Assembly (NCBI GenBank): GCA_018817385.1
Contig: JAHIUA010000012.1
Coordinates: 1-64,000 of the forward strand
Length of the DNA stretch: 64,000 nt
Source of the DNA: Pseudomonadota bacterium
GTDB taxonomy: Bacteria > Desulfobacterota > Desulfobulbia > Desulfobulbales > Desulfocapsaceae
Direction of reading: 5' to 3'
Position numbers and translations under genes: made by a program. Of the stretch, positions 26,643-34,613 are shown piece after piece. The notes beneath the pieces are model-generated. The model ran no database searches. It saw nothing but the letters and a program-made list of their open reading frames with translations, and was not told the DNA's origin. Each line of letters starts with the position of its first letter. Position 1 is the first letter of the stretch.

Positions 26643-27535
26643 AAGCCCTGGTCGGAAATATAAACCGCTATGCTCTCCATGACGGCCCAGGTATCAGGAC
26701 AACTGTCTTTTTAAAGGGATGCACCCTGCACTGCCCCTGGTGTCATAATCCGGAGCTCATCTCTCCCGAGCCGGAAATCGCCTTTTATCTTCAACGATGT
26801 ATCAGCTGTGGGGACTGTCAGGCAATATGCCCCCAGAAGGCCATATGCATGGAGAGTGAAAATCGCCTTGATCGCAGGCGCTGCACCGGATGCGGTCTCT
26901 GCGTAGAAAGTTGTCCAACCGGGGCTCTGGTGCTGACAGGGAGAGAATATGAGCTGGAAGAACTTGTCGAATTACTCCTCCGGGATCGATTGTTCTATGC
27001 ACGATCAGGCGGCGGAGTAACCCTGTCAGGAGGCGAACCAACGCAACAGCTACTCTTTATCAGCGCCCTACTGGAGAGGCTGCACCGTGAAAAAATCCAT
27101 ACAATCATTGAGACCAATGGCCTTTTTTCATACGAACAATTTGCAGCAGCCTGCCTCGACCACCTGAATATGATATTCTTTGATCTGAAATATTTGGATG
27201 CCAGACAACACCAACAAATGATCGGCAGCAGCAATACTCTCATTCTGGCCAATTTATGCCGTTTGTTAACCAGCAGAGCCCAGGACGTCGTTGTCCGTAT
27301 TCCGCTGATCCCTGGTTATACGGCTACAGCTGAAAATATAGAGCAGATTGGCAAATTCCTCCGTCACCAGAAAGCACGCCACTTTTCACTGCTGCCATAT
27401 CATCCATATGGCCTGGCCAAGGCGGCTGCAGTTGGCATGACTCCAGACCAGACACTCCCAACGCAGGCAATGGATCAGTCGGAGCTGCTTCCATGGCAGG
27501 AATTTTTCTATGAGTTAGAGATGGTAACCCCATAG
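26639..27535 (+). CDS. Glycyl-radical enzyme activating enzyme (radical SAM)
   Basis: A 298-residue radical SAM activase that installs the glycyl radical on the enzyme encoded upstream. The radical SAM cluster Cys residues are 28, 32 and 35 (CTLHCPWC). Two inserted ferredoxin-type 4Fe-4S motifs follow: Cys54/57/60/64 (CISCGDCQAICP) and Cys82/85/88/92 (CTGCGLCVESCP). SGGGVTLSGGEPTQQ is the SAM-binding GGE block. The two extra clusters are typical of activases for non-PFL glycyl-radical enzymes and absent from PflA. It starts within the stop codon of the SCP2-like gene. Confidence 0.94.
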   Translation: MKALVGNINRYALHDGPGIRTTVFLKGCTLHCPWCHNPELISPEPEIAFYLQRCISCGDCQAICPQKAICMESENRLDRRRCTGCGLCVESCPTGALVLTGREYELEELVELLLRDRLFYARSGGGVTLSGGEPTQQLLFISALLERLHREKIHTIIETNGLFSYEQFAAACLDHLNMIFFDLKYLDARQHQQMIGSSNTLILANLCRLLTSRAQDVVVRIPLIPGYTATAENIEQIGKFLRHQKARHFSLLPYHPYGLAKAAAVGMTPDQTLPTQAMDQSELLPWQEFFYELEMVTP

Positions 27536-27571
27536 AAGAATCCTGAAAAAAAGACAAAGAGGAGAAAAACA

Positions 27572-28654
27572 ATGCAGATCGACTTTCATCATGCCACAAC
27601 CTATGTGGCAGCACGGATAGCAGGATTTGACAGGATCCGAGCAGATATCATCGCCTATGCAGCCCAGTATGTTGATGATGCAACCAGCGACGGACCGGTC
27701 AGGTTTACCAATAAATTTCTCTATCAGCGCATCTCTCCGGCCCATCGAATGATTGATACCAGAAACACCAGGGACCTGGATAACCATCAAGTCTGGATCC
27801 CTTTCCACTTTTTACCCGGAAATGGGGGGATGGCGGCAGGCACAAATCCGTCCGGAAAGGCTGTCAACAGGTTGATCTGCACACCAGATTCGCCAATTGC
27901 CCGAGACATGGTCAAGCAGGCCATTATTGAACAAGACAAGCCCTATGGCTTACATCGGCTGGGGATAAGCATGCATGTTTATGCCGATACCTGGGCCCAT
28001 CAGGGTTTTGCCGGCCTCCTGGATTCGGTGAATGAGGTGGAGGATGTCAAAGAAACCGGAAATTCCGGTGTCTTCAAATCAGGACTAAGGACCTATCTGG
28101 CGGATTTTCTAGATGATGCCATTCCAGCCCTCGGCCATGGTCGGGCAACCATATTTCCAGACATGCCTTTTTTAAAATGGCAGTACAGAAATCAGGACAA
28201 AGAACTTATTGAGCTGGATAACAGCGAAGAATTCTGTACAGCGGCCAATGAGATGTGCAAGGCCATGCAGCGCTACCTGCTCGGCGATACCAATGCCCAA
28301 AGCGAAGGCATTGGAGCTGCAGACATGCAAGAAATAAAGAAACTGTTTGAGACAAACAGAGAAAAAGAGGGGCCCGACAGACACAAAAAATGGCTGGAGG
28401 CCATCCGCAACGGCACCTTCAGTTTTGGTTCCGAAGATATCTCCTACAAGGGAAAATCGGAAAATTTCTGTAACGATGGGCCAGACAAATCATGGAAGGA
28501 ACAGGCTCTCGGGACCAATGCCAATATATGTAAATATCAATACCGGCCATCGTTTCTCAAGAGTGACTGGAAACTGTTTCACGATGCAGCGCTTGCACAC
28601 CGGTTTTATGTCATCACTGAACTGTTACCGGCCTATGGAATTTGTGCCGCCTGA
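27572..28654 (+). CDS. DUF6765-like protein, phospholipase C / P1-nuclease-like His/Asp site
   Basis: A 360-residue soluble protein resembling proteins I know as DUF6765; that name is from memory. The start MQIDFHHATTYVAARIAG places two His at residues 6-7. The central motif GISMHVYADTWAHQGFAG has the H-x3-D-x3-H spacing found in zinc-dependent phospholipase C and P1-type nucleases, where a trinuclear zinc centre hydrolyses phosphate esters. A C-terminal helix also carries His (FHDAALAHRFYVITEL). No signal peptide. ATG follows AGAGGAG, 36 bases after the activase gene, so it is the last gene of the presumed operon before repeat site 2. Confidence 0.7.
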   Translation: MQIDFHHATTYVAARIAGFDRIRADIIAYAAQYVDDATSDGPVRFTNKFLYQRISPAHRMIDTRNTRDLDNHQVWIPFHFLPGNGGMAAGTNPSGKAVNRLICTPDSPIARDMVKQAIIEQDKPYGLHRLGISMHVYADTWAHQGFAGLLDSVNEVEDVKETGNSGVFKSGLRTYLADFLDDAIPALGHGRATIFPDMPFLKWQYRNQDKELIELDNSEEFCTAANEMCKAMQRYLLGDTNAQSEGIGAADMQEIKKLFETNREKEGPDRHKKWLEAIRNGTFSFGSEDISYKGKSENFCNDGPDKSWKEQALGTNANICKYQYRPSFLKSDWKLFHDAALAHRFYVITELLPAYGICAA

Positions 28655-28718
28655 GTGAAAGGGAGCTCGAATAAGGACCGGGATTTTATTGGCCGTAAGC
28701 TGCCATTTTCCAGGATCG

Positions 28719-28751
28719 GTTACCTGTTTGTTACCTTATGGCCTGTATTCT
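28719..28751 (+). promoter_or_regulatory. SARP-type direct repeats and -10, site 2
   Basis: GTTACCTGTTT at 28719 is followed 11 bases later by GTTACCTTATG at 28730. The last heptamer GTTACCT ends at 28736 and nine bases later comes TATTCT (28746-28751). Heptamer, period and gap equal those of site 1 at 16557. It lies between the DUF6765-like gene and the GH13 gene and so probably drives the latter. Confidence 0.7.
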
Positions 28752-28768
28752 CTTTACTGAGAATACAG
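28743..28768. promoter_or_regulatory. Perfect 10-bp inverted repeat at the amylase promoter
   Basis: CTGTATTCTC (28743-28752) and GAGAATACAG (28759-28768) are perfectly complementary around a 6-base TTTACT loop. The repeat overlaps the -10 and probable start site of promoter site 2, so it could be a repressor operator or a 5'-leader hairpin. Confidence 0.5.
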
Positions 28769-28931
28769 TGTGCTCTCCCTGTCACCGGCAAATACCGGCA
28801 GGCCACAGCTGTCTCCCCTTACGGAAACCTTTCCCCTGCAGGCGCGGGAAGCGAGGTGAAGGAAGTGGGAGACAGGCAGGTGGCAGCGCCTTCACTCTTT
28901 ATTGGCCATAGCCCCTTACGAGGTGTCATTC

Positions 28932-30860
28932 ATGCAAAGCCTGCAAGATATCGACTGGTCTTCCCTGATCAGCGGCAAGGAATTTTATCCCTCCCCGGTG
29001 GCCTGGCAGGATGAACTGCTCTACTTTCTCTTTGTCGACCGTTTTTCCGATGGCAGGGAATATGGTGGCTTTGCCAATATCAGTGGTACCGACAATGATG
29101 GCCCAACAGCTGCACGGACGACATCACTCTTTAGAGCAGAGAAGCATGCCTGGCAGGCGAACCGCGAATCATGGTTTGAGGCCGGCCAGAACTGGTGCGG
29201 CGGCACTCTCGCAGGTCTTCAGGATAAACTTGGATACCTGCAACGGCTGGGGATCACCGCCCTGTGGCTGAGTCCCGTCTTCAAACAGGTCACCGGCAGT
29301 CATGACTACCACGGCTATGGGGTCCAGAATTTTCTGGAGGTCGACCCCCATTTCGGTACCCGTGATGATCTGAAAAATCTCGTCGCCAAAGCCCATGCCG
29401 CTGGTATCCGGGTTATCCTCGACATTATCCTCAACCACAGCGGCGACGTTTTCGCCTATCAGGGAAACTACCGTTATTACTATCACAGAGGAGAGCAGTG
29501 GCCGGTAGCCGGCTTCCGGACTCACAGCCAGGACCACGGCACCCTGCCCTTTGCTCCCCTTGCCATGGATCTCTATCCCCAGGCCTCGCCGGACGAAGCC
29601 GTCTGGCCCCTTGAATTTCAATCAGCAGAGGCCTGGACCCGACAGGGAGAAATCAGGAACTGGGATAGCTTTCCTGAATATCTGGATGGTGACTTTCTCT
29701 CCCTCAAGGACATCTACCATGGCTCCGGCACCGATAATCCGGCCACGGCCTGGGATATTCTCGAATCTATCCGCTGCTTCAGGACGGCACCTGCCCTGAC
29801 CCATCTGGCAGAGGTATACAAATTTTGGATCGGATTTGCCGATCTTGACGGGTTCCGAATTGATACCGTAAAACATATGGAACCAGGGGCTGTCCGCTAT
29901 TTCACGAACGTTATCCATGAGTTCGCCCAGTCCCTGGGCAAGGAAAACTTTTACATGATCGGCGAGGTGACCGGTGGCCGGCCGCATGCAGTAAATATGG
30001 TCAACACCACAGGCCTTGATGCCGCCCTTGGTATCAACGACATCCCTGACAAACTCGAATTCCTGGCCAAGGGCTGGCGCAGCCCTGGAAATCCTGATAC
30101 TGCTCAAGAGGAAGGATATTTTGACCTCTTCCGCAACAGCCTCCTGGACAACAAGCACACCCATCAGTGGTACTCCGGCCATGTGGTCACCCTCTTTGAC
30201 GATCATGATCAGGTGGGAGTGAAGCATAAGTTCCGCTTCTGCGGTCAGCAGCAAGACAGTCACCAGTTTCTGCCTCCTGCTCTTGCCATCAACCTCCTCA
30301 CTGCAGGGATCCCGTGTCTCTACTACGGAACGGAACAGGCCTTTAACGGCGCAGATAAACGAACGGAAGAGGCAGACTACAGTGATGTCTTTCTCCGCGA
30401 ATGCATGTTTGGCGGCTCTTTTGGCTCATTCCAGAGTAGTGGCCACCATTTCTTTAACGAGGGGCAGCCCATCTATGGATTGATCCATGCCCTCAGCAGC
30501 TTACGCAAGAACCATATCAGTCTCCGCCGCGGCCGCCAGTATCTGCGCCAAGTCTCTCCAACAGGAACGGAAGGTGATTTTCATTTTCCACAGCCAATCG
30601 GCGAAGAGCTGCGCTGGGTAGTGGCCTGGTCACGTATCTTTGCCGGCCGGGAATATTTGTGCGCCATCAATACCGATGCAACACAGGCGCTCACGGTCTG
30701 GGTCACCGTTGATCATGGTATCAATCCGCCCGGCGCCCAGATGGTCTGTCTGCTGGCAACAGACAGTTCCGAACTGGGGACAACAGTAGAGGTTGAAGAG
30801 AAAAACGGCTCAGCAGTGCGCCTCACGCTGCCAGCGGCAGGTGTCATAGTTCTCCATTAA
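28932..30860 (+). CDS. GH13 alpha-amylase family glycosidase, cytoplasmic
   Basis: A 642-residue glycoside hydrolase of family 13, retaining enzymes acting on alpha-glucans or related alpha-glucosides. The four conserved regions are present: VILDIILNHSGD (region I), GFRIDTVKHME with nucleophile Asp311 (region II), IGEVTGG with acid/base Glu345 (region III) and FDDHDQVG with Asp426 (region IV). A C-terminal beta domain follows (about 540-642). Region IV reads DDHD where NHD is usual. No signal peptide, so glycogen or internal maltodextrin is a likely substrate. I chose ATG at 28932 behind CGAGG rather than a TTG ten codons upstream. It lies under GTTACCT repeat site 2. Confidence 0.9.
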   Translation: MQSLQDIDWSSLISGKEFYPSPVAWQDELLYFLFVDRFSDGREYGGFANISGTDNDGPTAARTTSLFRAEKHAWQANRESWFEAGQNWCGGTLAGLQDKLGYLQRLGITALWLSPVFKQVTGSHDYHGYGVQNFLEVDPHFGTRDDLKNLVAKAHAAGIRVILDIILNHSGDVFAYQGNYRYYYHRGEQWPVAGFRTHSQDHGTLPFAPLAMDLYPQASPDEAVWPLEFQSAEAWTRQGEIRNWDSFPEYLDGDFLSLKDIYHGSGTDNPATAWDILESIRCFRTAPALTHLAEVYKFWIGFADLDGFRIDTVKHMEPGAVRYFTNVIHEFAQSLGKENFYMIGEVTGGRPHAVNMVNTTGLDAALGINDIPDKLEFLAKGWRSPGNPDTAQEEGYFDLFRNSLLDNKHTHQWYSGHVVTLFDDHDQVGVKHKFRFCGQQQDSHQFLPPALAINLLTAGIPCLYYGTEQAFNGADKRTEEADYSDVFLRECMFGGSFGSFQSSGHHFFNEGQPIYGLIHALSSLRKNHISLRRGRQYLRQVSPTGTEGDFHFPQPIGEELRWVVAWSRIFAGREYLCAINTDATQALTVWVTVDHGINPPGAQMVCLLATDSSELGTTVEVEEKNGSAVRLTLPAAGVIVLH

Positions 30861-31020
30861 TCTCTTCACCATGGAGAACGGTTCAATCGCAGCCAGAGCC
30901 AGAGAGAAGGGGAAGAGATCCATCAGAAACGCTTTGTTGGCCCTGGTCAGCCGTTGCCGCACGCTTTCTGAAACATCAATTACGACAAAGCTATACAGAG
31001 CTGAGGGAGGAAAATCAACT

Positions 31021-32229
31021 ATGCGAGCACTCTTAAAAGCCTTCGTGACAGGAGCGGTGATATGTTTTTTTCTCTCACCTCATTCTCTGGCCTGGGCCGA
31101 GAGCAACAGTGCCCAGATCGGTCCGGGACTGGTACGTTACACCAATCCGATGCACCAAGGCCATCGACTTGACTGGTGTCTGAGCTGGGCAACTCAGTGC
31201 GGTGAACCTGCAGCCTCGGCCTGGTGTAAATCGAAAAGTTTTGACCAGGCCAACAGTTGGCAGAAGGCACCAGATATCGGAGAAAACACAGCCACGATAG
31301 TTTTTCAGAGCGGCAAGATTTGCGACCAACCTTTTTGTGACGGTTTTGCAGAAATTGTCTGTGATTCCCTGGAGCCCGACATACTCGTTGATTTCATAGG
31401 CCAGGCAGCGACGGCGAAATGGACAAATGCCTGGCAGGCCCTGCCCTTCCCGGGGAATGCTTCTGACTCCAAGGGGTTTGCGCGACTTCTTGACAGTGTC
31501 AGACTTGAAGATAAACAGATATACCGCCACGTCCTGGAAACGCACCCTCACTGGCAAGCTCGGGGCAGGATAATTGGTCGTTATCCTAATATCACTATTC
31601 CGCATCATGGCGCAGAATTTCGGGCTGAAATTGGCTTTTTGGACGGAGCCGCAGCATCAGATGGGGCCTACTTTGAGGTCTGGGCTGAGTTCCCTCAATA
31701 TCAAGGCATTCCCCTGCGACGCGGGTATCATAAAAAATACAGCGGCTCGGTAATCAATGCCTTCAGCCAGGACCTTTCCCTCTTCCGTGGCCTCACTGGC
31801 ACCGTGGCACTTGCTGTGGAGGCGGGAGAAAAAACAGCGACTCAAGACTGGGCGGTGTGGGTAAAACCGCGCCTTGTTTCTCTGGAGAACGAACATGCCT
31901 TTGCCTCCTTTATCGGTGGAGCCGTTGGCTCTCGTCGGAGCGGAAACAGGCTTCTGAACCCCTGGGGTGGTAAATCCGGGCAACTGTATGGCAATGTAGC
32001 CCTGTACCTGGCCTTTGCCCATGTACAAATGAACTATTCTGTACGAATAGATTCCTATTACCAGGACCAGTTCATCAGCAGCACCGATTTGGGCACTGTC
32101 CGGGCAGGTCAAAAAGAACTCTGGTACTCACTGCCAAGAACCCAGGAAGGGTCTTGGCGGGAAAGCGTTATATTTAATGGCACCTACGTCGGTGATTTAC
32201 GCTATATGATTTCCAGGATCGGAGAATGA
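31021..32229 (+). CDS. Secreted Cys-rich / beta-sandwich protein of unknown function
   Basis: A 402-residue exported protein with a signal peptide (RALLKAFVTGAVICFFLSPH, cleavage likely after SLAWA). Residues about 45-100 form a small cysteine-rich module: LDWCLSWATQCGEPAASAWC, then KICDQPFCDGFAEIVC, seven Cys and two Trp that could make three disulfides. I have seen this WCxxW-type module in other exported bacterial proteins but cannot name it. Two further stretches look like beta-sandwich binding domains (FRAEIGFLDGAAASDGAYFE and TATQDWAVWVKPRL). ATG follows GGAGGAAAA; a frame extension of 50 codons upstream has no good ribosome site. It follows the amylase gene by 160 bases. Carbohydrate or surface binding is a guess. 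Confidence 0.75.
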   Translation: MRALLKAFVTGAVICFFLSPHSLAWAESNSAQIGPGLVRYTNPMHQGHRLDWCLSWATQCGEPAASAWCKSKSFDQANSWQKAPDIGENTATIVFQSGKICDQPFCDGFAEIVCDSLEPDILVDFIGQAATAKWTNAWQALPFPGNASDSKGFARLLDSVRLEDKQIYRHVLETHPHWQARGRIIGRYPNITIPHHGAEFRAEIGFLDGAAASDGAYFEVWAEFPQYQGIPLRRGYHKKYSGSVINAFSQDLSLFRGLTGTVALAVEAGEKTATQDWAVWVKPRLVSLENEHAFASFIGGAVGSRRSGNRLLNPWGGKSGQLYGNVALYLAFAHVQMNYSVRIDSYYQDQFISSTDLGTVRAGQKELWYSLPRTQEGSWRESVIFNGTYVGDLRYMISRIGE

Positions 32230-32262
32230 GCCGGGATGCAGGCTGCGCTTGACATCTGGGAT

Positions 32263-32421
32263 GTCTGTCGGATTTAGAGAATCGTAGCGAAAATTAGAGA
32301 AATCGAGACCATATTTTCATGGATTTGATGCGAATAGCAGGCCTATTTAACGAAAAACTATGGAAATCTGGGCCGACTTGTCAAGTTTGCAGCAGATTTA
32401 TATCTAAGTCCGACAGGCTCC
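32263..32421 (+). repeat. MITE-like repeat family A, copy 2
   Basis: About 159 bases, roughly 94 percent identical to the minus strand of 1-150. The right end reads AAGTCCGACAGGCTCC, which as reverse complement matches GGAGTCTGTCGGATTT at the inner end of copy 1, defining the terminal inverted repeats. The left terminal repeat here is worn (begins GTCTGTCGGATTT). Both copies are followed by CTAG at the outer side of one end, which may be part of the end or the target site. It lies in an otherwise empty 313-bp gap. Confidence 0.75.
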
Positions 32422-32542
32422 TAGAGCAGCAACAAAGTGAAAGAGAGAAGGGACATTCCCCGGAAGAGGAATTTTGGAAACGGAGGCACGGGCAACCCTG
32501 CTGAGCTGATTGCCTTAAACACAGGAAATAAAGTGAGGAACA

Positions 32543-33157
32543 ATGGCAAATAACAATATTCTTTTCATATTACTCTCTTTTGGCCTCTATCTTCTCTTTG
32601 TCCTGGTGCCAATCATACCAGCGGCCCTGCTCTACAAATGGTTTCCTGACTCTAAAGTTTCGGCCAACGGCGTCTTGTCCAATTTTAAAATAAATTCATC
32701 TGGAGCCTTTGCCGCATATATTGTCACAGTGCTCTTGGGATATTTCGTTGTTGCAGATATCAAAGAGACAGTCCTTGATCTCGCCAAGAGCAGCTCTTCC
32801 TATGTCTGGATAGTTCGCGGGAACCTGCAACTTCAAGACAAGAACGGAAACAATTTAGACGAAGCATCACTGTTTGACAGGCTGTCTTTTGATTTTAAGC
32901 CTGATTTTTTACTGCAAAAAAATGGGAATGTGGACTTACAGATTCCAGGCCCGGCAAGCGGAGAAGTTCCCCAATTTTTTATTACCATCAATGTGGATGG
33001 CTTTGGTCAGGAAACCCTTTGCCTCTCGAAACTGACAGAGGATGAGGCCATTATAGATCGGGATTCCCATCTCATTCACCTTAAAAAACCTGTAATTGTA
33101 CGGACCCTCAATGATCCGGAGCAACTCTACGGAGGGGGTGACTATATTAATCAATAG
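32543..33157 (+). CDS. Membrane-anchored protein of unknown function
   Basis: A 204-residue protein with two N-terminal membrane helices (ILFILLSFGLYLLFVLVPII and AFAAYIVTVLLGYFVVADI), followed by a soluble domain of about 120 residues of mixed strand character (SYVWIVRGNLQLQDKNGNN; PQFFITINVDGFGQ). ATG follows TGAGGAAC. No family is recognised. The soluble domain with VRGNLQLQD at its start resembles a regulatory beta-sandwich in outline only. It lies in the accessory locus after repeat A copy 2, in the same direction as its neighbours. Confidence 0.7.
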   Translation: MANNNILFILLSFGLYLLFVLVPIIPAALLYKWFPDSKVSANGVLSNFKINSSGAFAAYIVTVLLGYFVVADIKETVLDLAKSSSSYVWIVRGNLQLQDKNGNNLDEASLFDRLSFDFKPDFLLQKNGNVDLQIPGPASGEVPQFFITINVDGFGQETLCLSKLTEDEAIIDRDSHLIHLKKPVIVRTLNDPEQLYGGGDYINQ

Positions 33158-33186
33158 GAGCTTATCCAAGAATAGATAGTCCTTCT
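33157..33186. repeat. Stop-codon-associated motif GGAGCTTATCCAAGAATAG
   Basis: The motif begins at the last base of the upstream stop codon. It resembles GGAGCCTGTCCGAGGATAG at 44875 and GAGCTTGTCCGAGAA at 55490, which also abut stop codons. Confidence 0.4.
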
Positions 33187-33371
33187 CAAATCGAGAAATT
33201 AGCAAAAAAGCAGCACAGCCATCTGTCTGGTTTTACGAACATCATTTTTTAACAATTCTGAAGAGTTGGGGAAAAATGGCATTCTCGGACACGCTCTTAG
33301 AGTAACAGCATTCGAGAGTAAGAGAAAGGCCACACCAAAAACAAAATCACAAAAAAGAAGAGAGGAAGAAC

Positions 33372-33701
33372 ATGAAACTGAGAGTGTTACTGGTCATTAT
33401 CTGTTTCTTTTTTTACGGAACCACCCCTGTCGGTGCGACCGACTTAAGAGGACGAGTGGATGGCATCGGCCAGTGGGCGTCAGCCCCCTTTCCCCTGGCA
33501 AAAGCCTCTGTTGAGATCAAACGGCAGGACAACAGCCAATCGGTGGTAGCCGTCTATCGTACTGGTCGAGACGGTATGTATTACTTTCGCAATGTGTCAC
33601 CAGGGCAATACCTGTTGGTTGTCAATAATTCCCTCACCGTCCCCATTCAGGTCGAAACCACACCACTCCAGGATATTGGCCCCTTATTGTTTCGCTATTA
33701 A
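33372..33701 (+). CDS. Small secreted protein with carboxypeptidase-regulatory-like fold
   Basis: A 109-residue exported protein. The signal peptide is KLRVLLVIICFFFYGTTPVG with likely cleavage after VGA. The mature part looks like a single transthyretin-like/CarboxypepD_reg beta-sandwich: LRGRVDGIG at the start, PLAKASVEIKRQ, VVAVYRTGRDGMYYFRNVSP and GQYLLVVNNSL, the classic G-x-Y-x-F...P-G-x-Y-x-L pattern. Such domains bind ligands or build surface structures. ATG follows GAGAGGAAG. It is the last small gene of the accessory locus before the regulator. Confidence 0.75.
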   Translation: MKLRVLLVIICFFFYGTTPVGATDLRGRVDGIGQWASAPFPLAKASVEIKRQDNSQSVVAVYRTGRDGMYYFRNVSPGQYLLVVNNSLTVPIQVETTPLQDIGPLLFRY

Positions 33702-34327
33702 CAAAGCTCAACGCCTCTGTTGGAAGCCGAAGCAGCTGAGAATAAGCGTCCTCCTGTATTGGCGACGGTGAAGTATTCATCTCCTGCCTCTCGAGTTTTC
33801 TTTTTCTCTTCCCGATGATAATCCCAGTTTATCCGGTCAAGTGATCAGAGTACGATCAGCCCTCGATGCCAGATGGCCAGCCGTAGACAATCTTTTTTTT
33901 CGCAAGGGTGCCTTGAAAAAATAGAATTTTCCTTCCAAATCGATGCATGAGAAAATTTTAGTGCAGGCATCTCTTTGCTATTCATAGAATAATGTTTTTC
34001 TTATAACGAAGAGTTTGAGCGAAAAGGCACAGTTGCAAGGTGCCTCAAACCTGCTTGCCTCTGACAGACTCAGATAATTCTTCGCTGCCTCTGGTGACAC
34101 TTGCCCCAGCATCCGATTCTCCCCGCAAAATTACAGAGTACCCTCTGCTGCCTTCCGTTTGCGCGGCCAGAAGAGACAAAACAAGAAGATTTCCCCTTGC
34201 CAGAGCAGGCGCCATTCTTGTACTGAGCACTCCCCATATCTCCTGAAAGGACAGGAAAGAGGAGGTTACCTTTCTGGTCGCCGCCCACACAAACCGCCAC
34301 CAATGTCATATAAAAGTCGAAAAAACA
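33702..34327. other. Intergenic stretch, nothing recognised
   Basis: About 600 bases of relatively AT-rich DNA. Frames on both strands around 34040-34310 overlap each other without family resemblance, ribosome sites or consistent codon use, so I call none. Confidence 0.45.
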
Positions 34328-34356
34328 TTGACTTATAACTTACTGTTTTGTATTAG
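34328..34356 (+). promoter_or_regulatory. Putative promoter of the BTAD regulator
   Basis: TTGACT (34328) and TATTAG (34351) are separated by exactly 17 bases in AT-rich DNA. The leader would be about 250 bases and includes a CCCCTT/AAGGGG hairpin (about 34383-34406). No GTTACCT repeats are present here, so the regulator gene seems not to be under its own proposed site. Confidence 0.45.
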
Positions 34357-34613
34357 TAATTACAAAGGTATTTTTTGTTTTTGCCCCTTGTGGAAGGCAA
34401 AAAGGGGTTATTAGAGTTGCCGATATGAGGAACTTCTGCGGCGAAGAGCGTCCTGAGAGAGGATACTGGCAGCATGGACGTCAGATTGCATCCGCCTTGA
34501 CTGGACTTTTTTTTCGCCAGAGTCGTTCGCCAGAGCAGTAGATTTTAATCATCTTATGAGATAACAACAACTCCTTATCTCCCTGACTTTTTCTGACAGT
34601 GAGGACGGACCAC

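Noticed and set aside
34040-34309. Overlapping frames on both strands in the 900-bp gap before the BTAD regulator
   Set aside because: Mutually overlapping, no ribosome sites, no coherent domain or hydrophobic pattern.
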